Source: JAHEEL01 sp963836085 (GTDB taxonomy: Bacteria > Actinomycetota > Acidimicrobiia > Spongiisociales > UBA5794). From it: a DNA stretch of 64,000 bases. Position numbers and translations under genes: made by a program. Below are positions 31,541 to 39,461 of this stretch, piece after piece (positions within the stretch are counted from its first letter, which is position 1; the number at the start of each line of letters is the position of its first letter). The stretch lies in NCBI GenBank assembly GCA_963836085.1, contig CAWIHT010000001.1, positions 1 to 64,000 of the forward strand. The letters are read 5' to 3'. A model generated the notes under the pieces. The model ran no database searches. It had not been told where the DNA came from and saw only the letters and a list, made by a program, of their open reading frames with translations.

Positions 31541-31835
31541 GCTGACGTGAGCCCAGACCGCGAATCTTGCGGTTGTCGGGTATCCCGAGTTCCTCCATCA
31601 GACGGGTCGCCTTGATCTTCCCCATTCTGGGCATCGAGGCGAGCAGCGGAAAGACCTTCGTACCGGCGACAATGTCGTCGGTCTCGGCCTGTTCGAAAAC
31701 TTCTGCGAGCGTGAGGGAACCGGTCTTCAACAGGGCCTTGATCTCGGCGCGCTGGCGGCGGGCCGCGGCGGCCTTCTCGAGTGCCAGAGCCCGCTGCTCA
31801 TCGCTCATCGGTGGGAGGTTGTGGGTATCGGCCAT
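31512..31835 (-). CDS. mihF: actinobacterial integration host factor (mIHF)
   Basis: 107 residues. The conserved mIHF segments KVFPLLASMPRMGKIKATR and ELGIPDNRKIRGLGSRQR (a helix-two-turn-helix) bind and bend DNA as a nucleoid protein. The family is restricted to actinobacteria and normally sits directly upstream of gmk, as here. This is one of the strongest taxonomic markers in the window. Confidence 0.95.
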   Translation of the reverse strand: MADTHNLPPMSDEQRALALEKAAAARRQRAEIKALLKTGSLTLAEVFEQAETDDIVAGTKVFPLLASMPRMGKIKATRLMEELGIPDNRKIRGLGSRQRENLLDSFA

Positions 31836-31847
31836 GGGTGGACTCTA

Positions 31848-32555
31848 TCAATCCAGGGGGCCTGCACCTTGGATCTGCGCTGCGATGTCCGCGGCAGCGG
31901 TCTTTGGGTCGTTTGCGGCCGTGATCGGGCGTCCAACAACCAGCAGATCGGCGCCCCGTTCGATGGCCTCAGCCGGCGTCATCGTTCTTGCTTGGTCGTC
32001 GTCGCGGTCGAAGGGTCGAATGCCGGGTGTCACTCTGAGGAGTTCGGGGGCGACATCTGAGACGACCGTCAATTCCTTGGGAGACGAGACGACGCCTTCA
32101 CATCCTGCTGCGGCCGCAACCTTCGCCATACGAGCGACGAGTTTTCCGGGCGACCGGTCGATCCCGATCCTCGCCAGGGATGCATTGTCGTGGGACGTCA
32201 ACACCGTGACGCCGAGAACCCCGGCGGGGGCCGCGCCGGCCCCTTCCTTGAGGCCGCGCACTGCCGCCTCGAGCATGGCCTGGCCTCCGTTGACGTGAGC
32301 CGTGACCCACCGGGCGCCGTGTTCGCCAAGGCGCCGCGCCGCCACCTCGACCTGGGAAGGAATGTCGTTGAGCTTCGCGTCTGCGAACACGGGCTTGCCA
32401 AGCGACACCAGAGCGGGGATCAGGAGCGGACCCGGCCCGTGCAGCAGTCCGAGCCCGATCTTGAAGGCGACGACGTGTTCGGCTACCTCCTCGGCCAGCG
32501 CAACGGCAGCCTCGGCAGTCGGGACGTCGAGTGCGACGATGACCCCCTTCACCAT
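31848..32555 (-). CDS. pyrF: orotidine 5'-phosphate decarboxylase
   Basis: 235 residues from the ATG at 32555. It has VIVALDVPTAEAAVAL, FKIGLGLLHGPG (Lys) and the catalytic DAKLNDIP (Asp59, Lys61, Asp64), then TPGIRPF and a phosphate-binding LLVVGRPIT. It makes UMP from OMP, the last de novo pyrimidine step. It is last in the pyr operon and overlaps pyrD by 7 bp. Confidence 0.96.
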   Translation of the reverse strand: MVKGVIVALDVPTAEAAVALAEEVAEHVVAFKIGLGLLHGPGPLLIPALVSLGKPVFADAKLNDIPSQVEVAARRLGEHGARWVTAHVNGGQAMLEAAVRGLKEGAGAAPAGVLGVTVLTSHDNASLARIGIDRSPGKLVARMAKVAAAAGCEGVVSSPKELTVVSDVAPELLRVTPGIRPFDRDDDQARTMTPAEAIERGADLLVVGRPITAANDPKTAAADIAAQIQGAGPLD

Positions 32556-33472
32556 GGTTCGACCGCTCCGATCAATTCTCGAACCGATGCGACATCGTGC
32601 GTGACCATGTACTTCTCCAGTTCCTTGATGATGCGCGTTCCGACGCGAGGTTCCGCGAAGTGGGCGGTGCCCACCGCAACGGCCGACGCTCCGGCGAGCA
32701 AGAACTCGACAACATCGGCCCCCGAGCGCACGCCTCCGCATCCGACAATCGGCACCTCCGGATGGGCCTGGGATACCTCCCACACGCAGCGAACTGCAAT
32801 CGGCTTCACGGGTGAGCCCGAGTAGCCGCCGACAACACCGCTCAACGTGGGGCGCCGGGTCTCCACATCGATCCCAGCCCCCCAGACCGTGTTGGTGAGA
32901 ACGACCCAGTCGGCGCCTGCTTCACTGACGGAGGCTGCGATCTCGGCGATATCGACGGCGTTCGGGGACAGTTTTGCCCCGATCGGGAGATCGGTAGCGT
33001 CACGCACCAGGCGGACAACCTCGGCCGATCGCTCGGGATCGAGGGCGAAGAGGTGCCCGTCCTCCAGGTTCGGGCACGACAGGTTCACCTCGATGGCGGC
33101 AACACCGGCACCCTGGAGTCCCCTCGCTACCTCGGCGAACCCGCTGGCATCGTGGCCGACCGCTGATCCCCATATCGGCACGCCTGCTTCTCCGATCCGC
33201 GGCCCGATCTCGTCCACCCAAGCGTCGATCCCCGGGTTCTGGATTCCGATGCCGTTCAGCATCCCGGCACCTGCCGCGGTGAGCCGCGGCGGGGTACGTC
33301 CCGGCCAGGGATCCGGCGACACCGACTTCGCGACCGCCGCGCCATACGACCGAAAGCCCGCGATGCCGGTGAAATCGACCACCGAGCCGACGGTGCCGGA
33401 CGCGGCGACGATCGGACTCCGCAGGGTCGCGGGTCCAACCGTCGTCCGCAGGTCGGGAGACTTCGCCTTCAC
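32549..33472 (-). CDS. pyrD: dihydroorotate dehydrogenase, class 1B catalytic subunit
   Basis: 307 residues from a GTG. It is an FMN TIM barrel with SPIVAASGTVG, NGIGIQNPG, EVNLSCPNLEDG (Cys as catalytic base, the class 1 hallmark) and LTNTVWGAGIDVETRRP. Class 1B enzymes normally pair with the FAD/[2Fe-2S] subunit PyrK. No pyrK lies in this operon or window, so the partner is elsewhere or absent. It lies 31 bp after pyrC. Confidence 0.93.
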   Translation of the reverse strand: MKAKSPDLRTTVGPATLRSPIVAASGTVGSVVDFTGIAGFRSYGAAVAKSVSPDPWPGRTPPRLTAAGAGMLNGIGIQNPGIDAWVDEIGPRIGEAGVPIWGSAVGHDASGFAEVARGLQGAGVAAIEVNLSCPNLEDGHLFALDPERSAEVVRLVRDATDLPIGAKLSPNAVDIAEIAASVSEAGADWVVLTNTVWGAGIDVETRRPTLSGVVGGYSGSPVKPIAVRCVWEVSQAHPEVPIVGCGGVRSGADVVEFLLAGASAVAVGTAHFAEPRVGTRIIKELEKYMVTHDVASVRELIGAVEPW

Positions 33473-33503
33473 GGGGATGCCCCGAGTGGTCTCGCGATCG
33501 CGC

Positions 33504-34781
33504 TCATGCGCCGCCGCTCTCGGAAACGCCGTCGCGTGCGGTCACGACGCCGCGGTGGATCGTAACCTTCGGCCTGCCGCGAAGCGCCATGCCGAAGTAG
33601 GGGCTGTTCCTGGCCTTCGACACGGTGCGGTCCGGCGTCCACTCGGTCGTGGGATCGAACGCCACCAGGTTTGCAACGCTACCGACCGCTGGGAGGATCC
33701 CCTGGTCTTCGATCTGGCCGATCCGTGCGGGCGCCACCGAGAGCCGGTCGAAGAAGGCTTCCTGATCCAGGTCGGCAACGGTGTTGACCACGGCTGCAGC
33801 CCACTCCAGGCCGATCACGCCGTTCGGTGCCTGTTCCCACGGTACCTCCTCCTCATGCTCGGCATGGGGTGCGTGGTCGGTTCCTACAACGTCAATCGTC
33901 CCATCCACGAGACCCTGGCGGAGTGCGTCGCGGTCCTCGGTCGAACGCAGCGGAGGCATCATCTTGTAGACCGGGTCGGTCCCTGCCGCGGCATGATGAT
34001 CAAACGCCAGGTGATGCGGCGTCACCTCAGCCGTGACCGGCAGGCCCCTCGCCTTCGCCTCGGCGATCATCGCAACACCGCCCGCGGTCGACAGGTGTTG
34101 CACGTGGTACCTCGCCCCGGTCATTTCCACGAGCCGGAGGTCGCGACCGATGATCACGTCGTCGGCCGCTGCTGGGATTCCGTACATCCCGAGAAGCGAC
34201 GACACGCTCCCCTCGTGCATGTGTCCGCCACGCGACAGGCCGACATCAACCGCATGTTGGGAGATCACGCCTCCCCGCGCGGCGAGGTAGTCCATCGCCC
34301 GGCGCAGGAGACCTGCGTCTCCAACGACGTCGCCGTCATCAGAGAACACGCGCACACCGGCGGCCCAGAGCTCGTCGAGGTGAGCCAGTTCCTTGCCCGC
34401 GCGGCCCTTGGTGACGGCACCAGCGGGAATCACGTCAACGAGGCCGACGTCGTCGCCTCGGGTGGTGACGTAACGGGCAAGATGCCCGGAGTCGGTGACC
34501 GGATCCGTGTTCGGCATCACCACAACGGCGGTGTAGCCACCGGCCGCGGCGGCTCTCGAGCCGGTGGCGATGTCCTCTTTCCACTCGAGGCCGGGTTCGC
34601 GGAAGTGTGCGTGCAGATCGACCAGACCGGGGCCGATCCAGCAACCGGTGCAGTCGATCGTCTCATCGCCATCCAAATCCGGTCCCATCTCCGCGATGCG
34701 GCCGTCCGCAATGCGAACGTCGGTTTCCTTGATGCCTTCAGCAGTGAGGACCGTGCCACCGGCAAGTATCACATCAACCAT
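33504..34781 (-). CDS. pyrC: dihydroorotase
   Basis: 425 residues from the ATG at 34781, which has GGAGG eight bases upstream. It is an amidohydrolase of the long class I type with the metal-binding DLHAHFREPG, then PNTDPVTDSG, and TDHAPHAEHE carrying the catalytic Asp. It cyclises N-carbamoyl-aspartate. It overlaps pyrB by 8 bp. Confidence 0.97.
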   Translation of the reverse strand: MVDVILAGGTVLTAEGIKETDVRIADGRIAEMGPDLDGDETIDCTGCWIGPGLVDLHAHFREPGLEWKEDIATGSRAAAAGGYTAVVVMPNTDPVTDSGHLARYVTTRGDDVGLVDVIPAGAVTKGRAGKELAHLDELWAAGVRVFSDDGDVVGDAGLLRRAMDYLAARGGVISQHAVDVGLSRGGHMHEGSVSSLLGMYGIPAAADDVIIGRDLRLVEMTGARYHVQHLSTAGGVAMIAEAKARGLPVTAEVTPHHLAFDHHAAAGTDPVYKMMPPLRSTEDRDALRQGLVDGTIDVVGTDHAPHAEHEEEVPWEQAPNGVIGLEWAAAVVNTVADLDQEAFFDRLSVAPARIGQIEDQGILPAVGSVANLVAFDPTTEWTPDRTVSKARNSPYFGMALRGRPKVTIHRGVVTARDGVSESGGA

Positions 34782-35691
34782 CGTGCTCACCTCCAAGCAG
34801 TCGAAAGAGAACGGCCATTCGGACGGCGACGCCATTGAAGACTTGATCGAGGATCAAGGCTCTGGGGTCGTCGGCCACGGCGCCCTCGATCTCAACGCCG
34901 CGGTTCATCGGTCCCGGGTGCAGGACGATCGCATCCGGATTGAGTCGGGCAAAGCGTTCCTTCGTGACGCCGTACCGGGAGGTGTATTCGGACAGTGAGG
35001 GGAACACCGACGCGCCGCCACGCTCCGCCTGAACCCGCAGCACGTATACCACGTCGAGATCACCGAGCACGGCGTCGAGATCCTCACTCACCGCTGCAGG
35101 AAAGACCGATGGGTCGACCGGCAGCAGCGTTCGCGGCGCAACCATCGTCACGTCGGCACCGAGGATCGCGAACGCCTGCGCGTCGGAGCGAGCAACGCGG
35201 GAGTGTCGGATGTCACCGACGATCCCGATCTTCAGCCCTTCCAGTGACCCAAAGTGTTGGCGGATCGTGAGCGAGTCGAGGAGCGCCTGCGTTGGGTGCT
35301 GGTGAGCCCCGTCGCCGCCGTTGAGGACCGGCTGGTCGATCCACTCCGCGATGCGCCACGGCGCACCGGTCGACTGGTGGCGCACCACCATGGCGTCGGT
35401 CCCCATCGCCTTGATCGTGAGCACCGTGTCCTTCAAGCTCTCTCCCTTCGAGAGCGACGAGGTACCGGGCGAGAAGGACATCGTGTCTGCACTGAGGGCC
35501 TTGGCGGCCTTCTCAAACGACATTTTCGTCCGTGTCGATGCCTCGAAGAACATGGTGGCAACGGTCTTGCCGCGCAGGGCCGGCACCTTGGGAATCGGCC
35601 GGTGAAGCACTTCGACGAACTCGTCGGCATCGTCGAGCAGACCGTCGAGGTCGTCTTTGGTGAGTCCCTCAATCGTCAGGAAGTGATTCAT
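34774..35691 (-). CDS. pyrB: aspartate carbamoyltransferase catalytic subunit
   Basis: 305 residues. It has the carbamoyl-phosphate loop FFEASTRTKMSFE, HPTQALLD and LHPGPMNRGVEI. It joins carbamoyl phosphate to aspartate. There is no pyrI regulatory subunit nearby, as in other actinobacteria where PyrB pairs with PyrC. It overlaps pyrR by 4 bp. Confidence 0.97.
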   Translation of the reverse strand: MNHFLTIEGLTKDDLDGLLDDADEFVEVLHRPIPKVPALRGKTVATMFFEASTRTKMSFEKAAKALSADTMSFSPGTSSLSKGESLKDTVLTIKAMGTDAMVVRHQSTGAPWRIAEWIDQPVLNGGDGAHQHPTQALLDSLTIRQHFGSLEGLKIGIVGDIRHSRVARSDAQAFAILGADVTMVAPRTLLPVDPSVFPAAVSEDLDAVLGDLDVVYVLRVQAERGGASVFPSLSEYTSRYGVTKERFARLNPDAIVLHPGPMNRGVEIEGAVADDPRALILDQVFNGVAVRMAVLFRLLGGEHDG

Positions 35692-36221
35692 GCCGACTCC
35701 TTCGCCACGATAGTGACGCCGTCCTCGCCGTCGCGTTCGGTCAAGCGAACGGTGACGCGCTCCGAGCGTGAGGTCGGAACGTTCTTGCCGACGTAGTCGG
35801 GCCGAATCGGGAGTTCCCGATGACCGCGGTCGACGAGAGCGGCCAACTGCACCCGATTCGGACGCCCCAGATCAGCGAGAGCGTCCAGGGCTGCACGAAT
35901 CGTTCTGCCGGTGTACAAGACGTCATCGACCAGGACGACCGTCTTGCCGCCGAGCGGCAACGGAATGTCCGTGGTTCCGAGCGGTCGCTTCGGCCTGCGG
36001 TCCAGGTCATCGCGATACATACCGATGTCGAGGCTTCCGCATGCGACCGGTTCGCCTTCGATCTCCTCGATCACGGCGGCGAGACGCTCAGCGAGTGGCA
36101 CGCCGCGGGTCTGAATGCCGAGGAGCACGATGTCGTCCGATCCACGGTTCTTCTCGAGTACCTCGTGTGCGATGCGTCGAATGGCACGGTCTACATCGGC
36201 GGCGTCCATTACGTTCGCCAT
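35688..36221 (-). CDS. pyrR: PyrR bifunctional pyr operon regulator / uracil phosphoribosyltransferase
   Basis: 177 residues from the ATG at 36221; GGAGG lies eight bases upstream. It has the PRPP-binding loop VVLVDDVLYTGRTIRAALD and LLGIQTRGVPLAERL. PyrR senses UMP/UTP and binds pyr mRNA leaders to cause attenuation or translational repression. It is first in pyrR-B-C-D-F, and its start lies inside a leader ORF that spans an intrinsic terminator. Confidence 0.95.
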   Translation of the reverse strand: MANVMDAADVDRAIRRIAHEVLEKNRGSDDIVLLGIQTRGVPLAERLAAVIEEIEGEPVACGSLDIGMYRDDLDRRPKRPLGTTDIPLPLGGKTVVLVDDVLYTGRTIRAALDALADLGRPNRVQLAALVDRGHRELPIRPDYVGKNVPTSRSERVTVRLTERDGEDGVTIVAKESA

Positions 36222-36295
36222 GTGCACCACCTCCGGACAAAGAAAAAGCGGCCGGCGGTTCCAGTGGATCCGCTGCCGCGCAGAGCGAGGTTCAT
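36209..36295 (-). CDS. candidate leader peptide of the pyr operon
   Basis: A 28-codon ORF beginning MNLALRGSGSTGTAGRFFFV, with AAGGAG seven bases before its ATG. It runs through a terminator hairpin and T-run, with the T-run read as Phe codons, and stops 13 bases inside pyrR in another frame. Translation of this ORF would cover the terminator and the pyrR ribosome-binding site, which suits coupling of transcription and translation as a UTP-sensing device, as in the E. coli pyrBI leader. No experimental support is available from sequence alone. Confidence 0.5.
   Translation of the reverse strand: MNLALRGSGSTGTAGRFFFVRRWCTWRT
36239..36279 (-). terminator. intrinsic terminator in the pyr leader
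   Basis: A GCGGC...GCCGC-based hairpin with an inner CGG/CCG helix is followed directly by TTTTTCTTT, the best U-tract in the window. It lies between the leader ATG and the pyrR start, so it must be regulated for the operon to be expressed. PyrR or ribosome position are the likely controllers. Confidence 0.75.
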
Positions 36296-36483
36296 GCTGT
36301 CTCCTTCCTTCTCGGCCTCACGGGGCCGTGTTAAAGGGCGGTATTGGCTCGTCCAGGCGACGCTAGCCGCGTCGTGGCCCGCGACGCAACTACCCACCTT
36401 TTCGACCCCCCATACGGCACCGAAGGGTCAGGAATCCGCCCCGAGCCGCCGAAATTGGCCACCAGTACGAGAGGGGCAGAGCA

Positions 36484-36831
36484 ATGGTGATTCCGGTGAA
36501 CGATGCAGTGCGTGACGTCTGGGATCTCTCCAACAAGATGACGATCGACCTCGCCGTTGCTCACGGCAACGCCGCATTCAGCGGCGAAACGATCGACGAC
36601 GGCTGGGACGCCTTGCCTGCCCAGGTCTCGGCGGCACAGGCGCACTTGGACGCTCTCGCCCGTGCCAAGGGCACCGCGGTCAAGCAGGTGATCGAGGACG
36701 GCGGCTCCGGGAACATGCAGGGCCTCGACAAGGCCAGGAACCGGGTCGACGAGGCCCAACAGCGCACGATGGCCGACCAGTCCACCCTCCTCTACGACCT
36801 CGAGAACCTCGACGCAGATCTGCAGAACTGA
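36484..36831 (+). CDS. hypothetical helical protein
   Basis: 115 residues, predicted all-alpha, soluble, with Ala-rich heptad-like stretches (VSAAQAHLDALARAKG, DKARNRVDEAQQRTMAD). It has no signal, membrane segment or cysteine. GAGGGG lies upstream of the ATG. It is divergent from pyrR and convergent with nusB, alone on the plus strand. No family is recognised. The opposite-strand frame is less gene-like and lacks a supporting ribosome-binding site. Confidence 0.55.
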   Translation: MVIPVNDAVRDVWDLSNKMTIDLAVAHGNAAFSGETIDDGWDALPAQVSAAQAHLDALARAKGTAVKQVIEDGGSGNMQGLDKARNRVDEAQQRTMADQSTLLYDLENLDADLQN

Positions 36832-36870
36832 GAGCGGGTGCCCACCAGCGGCCGCGCATACGACGGTCTT

Positions 36871-36936
36871 CGCCTCTCCCACGAAGTGGGGGAGGCGCGA
36901 GCACCGGCCACCAGGCCGGCGCGCAGCGGAGGGGGC
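36871..36936 (+). repeat. dispersed GC-rich repeat, copy 4
   Basis: It reads CTCTCCCACGAAGTGGGGGA, then GGCGCGCAGCGGAGGGGGC. It shares the CTCCC...GGGGGAGG core and the GCGCAGCG...GGAGGGGG end with the copies around the HNH remnant. It sits between the hypothetical gene and nusB and could act as a bidirectional hairpin terminator. Confidence 0.5.
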
Positions 36937-36984
36937 TCTGGGGGCTGGGATCGCGCAGTTGTGGCCTGCCGCGTCCCTGCAGGA

Positions 36985-37347
36985 CTACGCCGGGGGGTCG
37001 TTTGCGACGTTGGCGAGGACGGCGTTCACGAAACGTCCCGATTTCGCGGTCGAGTATCGCTTCGCGAGTTCGACCGCCTCTGAGACGACGACACCGACCG
37101 GTGTCTCGGTGTAGCGCAATTCGTACACGCCCATGCGCAGGATCGTCCGATCGACGGCCGGCATCCGGCTGAGACGCCACCCTGTCGAATGGCTCTCAAT
37201 GATCGCATCGATCGTCTCACGGTGCTCGAGCACGCCCACGACGATGCGTCCCGCACGGCCGGTCGGCTCCAGCGGTTCCTCGTCGGCACCGACGTCCGCC
37301 GCGTAGAGCAGACCCAGGGCTCGCTCCCGGGCGTCTTGCTTCGTCAC
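36985..37347 (-). CDS. nusB: transcription antitermination factor NusB
   Basis: 120 residues, all-helical. It has RERALGLLYAADVGA at the N-terminus and RMPAVDRTILRMGVYEL and FVNAVLANVA in the C-terminal half. It binds boxA RNA with S10 in rRNA antitermination. It overlaps efp by 4 bp. Confidence 0.95.
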   Translation of the reverse strand: MTKQDARERALGLLYAADVGADEEPLEPTGRAGRIVVGVLEHRETIDAIIESHSTGWRLSRMPAVDRTILRMGVYELRYTETPVGVVVSEAVELAKRYSTAKSGRFVNAVLANVANDPPA

Positions 37348-37904
37348 GAGACTCGCGTGATGTAGTCCCCGGTGCGGGTGTCGACCTTCAGCACGTCGCC
37401 TTCGTCAATGAACAGCGGTGCTTGTACCACCAGACCGGTCGAGAGCGTGACGGGCTTCGTCGCCCCCGAGACCCGATCGCCCTTGACGCCCGGTTCGGCA
37501 TGTTTGACGTCGAGTTCTACAGCGGCGGGGAGTTCGATCCCGATCGGGTTGCCGTCGTACATCGAGAGTCGAACCGTCGAACCGTCTGCAATGTACGACG
37601 CAGCATCACCGACGGCGTCTTCGGAGAGATTGATCTGTTCGAACGTCTCGCCATCCATGAAGTTGAAGCCCATGTCGTCGCGGAAGAGGAACTGGAAATC
37701 GCGGCGATCGATGGTGGCCTTCGGGACATTCTCCCCGGCGCGGAACGTGCGGTCGAGCACCGCCCCGTTGATGAGGTTCTTGAGCTTCATCCGAACGAAG
37801 GCCTTGCCCTTGCCGGGCTTCACATGTTGATATTCGACGACCTGGAACAGACCCTCGGGGAGATTGAGGGACATTCCCGGCTTTACGTCGTTCGTCGAGA
37901 TCAT
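37344..37904 (-). CDS. efp: translation elongation factor P
   Basis: 186 residues with three beta-barrel domains. The domain I loop is HVKPGKGKAFVR, with the tip Lys at 32; domain III contains GLVVQAPLFIDEGDVLKVDT. It relieves ribosome stalling at polyproline. No epmA/epmB or earP is visible nearby, as expected for an actinobacterial EF-P. Confidence 0.97.
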   Translation of the reverse strand: MISTNDVKPGMSLNLPEGLFQVVEYQHVKPGKGKAFVRMKLKNLINGAVLDRTFRAGENVPKATIDRRDFQFLFRDDMGFNFMDGETFEQINLSEDAVGDAASYIADGSTVRLSMYDGNPIGIELPAAVELDVKHAEPGVKGDRVSGATKPVTLSTGLVVQAPLFIDEGDVLKVDTRTGDYITRVS

Positions 37905-37923
37905 CGGTCGGGACTCCTCGTGT

Positions 37924-38973
37924 TCAGTCGATTCCGATCGCGCGCAGCGAGGCTCGTACGGTAGCGTCGTCGGGGTGTACGACCCGTGGTACGCCGATCT
38001 CTTCCAGCACCACGAACCGGATCCCTCCTGCGTCCCGCTTCTTGTCGAGCGCCATGAGGCGGTCGATCTCCTCGGCGTCGACGGCGGGTGACCGAATCGG
38101 TAGCTCGAGCGACGCGATCAGCGCATCCTGCTCGGCACGACCCTCGAATCCGACGGTCCGTTCGCCGACCACCCCTGCCGCGACCATCCCGATTGCCACT
38201 GCCTCGCCGTGGCTGAGGCCACCGGCCACCTCGACTGCGTGACCGATCGTATGGCCATAGTTCAAGATGGCCCGCACACCCACCTCGCGGAAGTCCTCGG
38301 AGACGGTTCGGGCCTTGACGGTGATGGCGCGCTCGATGACCTCCCCGAGAGGCGCATCGAGGCCGTGCTCCCGGTAGAGATCAACCAATTCGGGGTCGCC
38401 GACAAAACCGGTCTTGACGGCCTCTGCCGTTCCCTGGATCAGCAGGTGCCGGGGGATGGTCGCCACGGCGTCGACATCCACCAGTACTCGGACCGGATGC
38501 CGGAAGGCGCCGATGAGGTTCTTCCCCCCGGCGTTCACCCCGGTCTTCCCGCCAATCGATGCGTCGACTGCACCGAGAAGCGTTGTTGGTGCGACCACGC
38601 ATTCGATTCCTCGCAGGTAGGTCGCTGCGACGAATCCGGCGACGTCGGTTGCTGCGCCGCCGCCGAGTCCGATCACGGTGTCGGCTCTACTCAAGCCGAG
38701 GCGGTTCAGTTCGAGAGCAATGCTCTCGATCGTCGCGAGGGTCTTGGCCCCTTCGCCATCGGGAAGGGGAACGACGTATACATCGGGCCCGCTGCCGGCG
38801 AGCGACTGTACGATCTGGTCGGCGAAGCGGAGGACGGTTGGTTGTGCGAGGATCGCGATCTTCCTGCGTACCTCGTTGTGTGGCAGGAACTGTGCGGCTT
38901 CGCCGAGGATGCCGGATCCGATCACGATCTCGGAGACCTGCTGGTCCCCTTCGGTGATCACAACGCGTTGCAT
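37924..38973 (-). CDS. aroB: 3-dehydroquinate synthase
   Basis: 349 residues. It has the NAD-binding LPDGEGAKTL, GLGGGAATDVAGFVAATYLRG, PTTLLGAVDASIGGKTGVN and the metal ligands in NYGHTIGHAVE. It makes 3-dehydroquinate from DAHP in the shikimate pathway. It overlaps aroK by 16 bp; aroC-aroK-aroB is one cluster. Confidence 0.97.
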   Translation of the reverse strand: MQRVVITEGDQQVSEIVIGSGILGEAAQFLPHNEVRRKIAILAQPTVLRFADQIVQSLAGSGPDVYVVPLPDGEGAKTLATIESIALELNRLGLSRADTVIGLGGGAATDVAGFVAATYLRGIECVVAPTTLLGAVDASIGGKTGVNAGGKNLIGAFRHPVRVLVDVDAVATIPRHLLIQGTAEAVKTGFVGDPELVDLYREHGLDAPLGEVIERAITVKARTVSEDFREVGVRAILNYGHTIGHAVEVAGGLSHGEAVAIGMVAAGVVGERTVGFEGRAEQDALIASLELPIRSPAVDAEEIDRLMALDKKRDAGGIRFVVLEEIGVPRVVHPDDATVRASLRAIGID

Positions 38974-39461
38974 ATGGCCTCCACCTCTTCAGCGACCGTC
39001 TCGACCGAGTGTGATGCATCGACAACGACATCGGCAGATGCCCGGTAGAGATCGCTCCTCGCCCGGTCGATCGATCGAATCGCACGTTCGATTCCGTCCA
39101 AGAGCAGTGGCCGGTCCCCGTCCCCGGCGACGCGCGCGATCAGCACGTCCGGATCGACGGAGAGCAGCACCACGGTTCCAGCCTCGCTCATCCTCGCGAC
39201 GTTGACCGGATCGAGAATCGCCCCTCCGCCGGTTGCCACAACTCCTGCGGGTTCGGCAGCGATGTTGGTGACGGCGGCGCGCTCGCGTTCCCGAAATCCT
39301 CCCTCACCGAAGCGTTCGAAAATCTCCATGATCGGCATTCCAGCTGTCGACTCCACGGCCGCATCAGTGTCGTAGAACGGACAATTGAGGTGCTCGGCGA
39401 CCAGTCGGCCGACGGTTGATTTGCCGCTCCCCATCATCCCGATCAACCAGACGTGCGCCAT
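38958..39461 (-). CDS. aroK: shikimate kinase
   Basis: 167 residues. It has the P-loop GMMGSGKSTVG (residues 9-19), the shikimate-binding FYDTDAAVE and FRERERAAV, and ATGGGAILDP. It phosphorylates shikimate. It overlaps aroC by 1 bp (TGATG). Confidence 0.97.
   Translation of the reverse strand: MAHVWLIGMMGSGKSTVGRLVAEHLNCPFYDTDAAVESTAGMPIMEIFERFGEGGFRERERAAVTNIAAEPAGVVATGGGAILDPVNVARMSEAGTVVLLSVDPDVLIARVAGDGDRPLLLDGIERAIRSIDRARSDLYRASADVVVDASHSVETVAEEVEAICNAL

Noticed and set aside
32847..34838. 663-codon plus-strand open frame
   Set aside because: Antisense to pyrD and pyrC, whose motifs and overlaps are clear; the antisense protein has no known fold signature.
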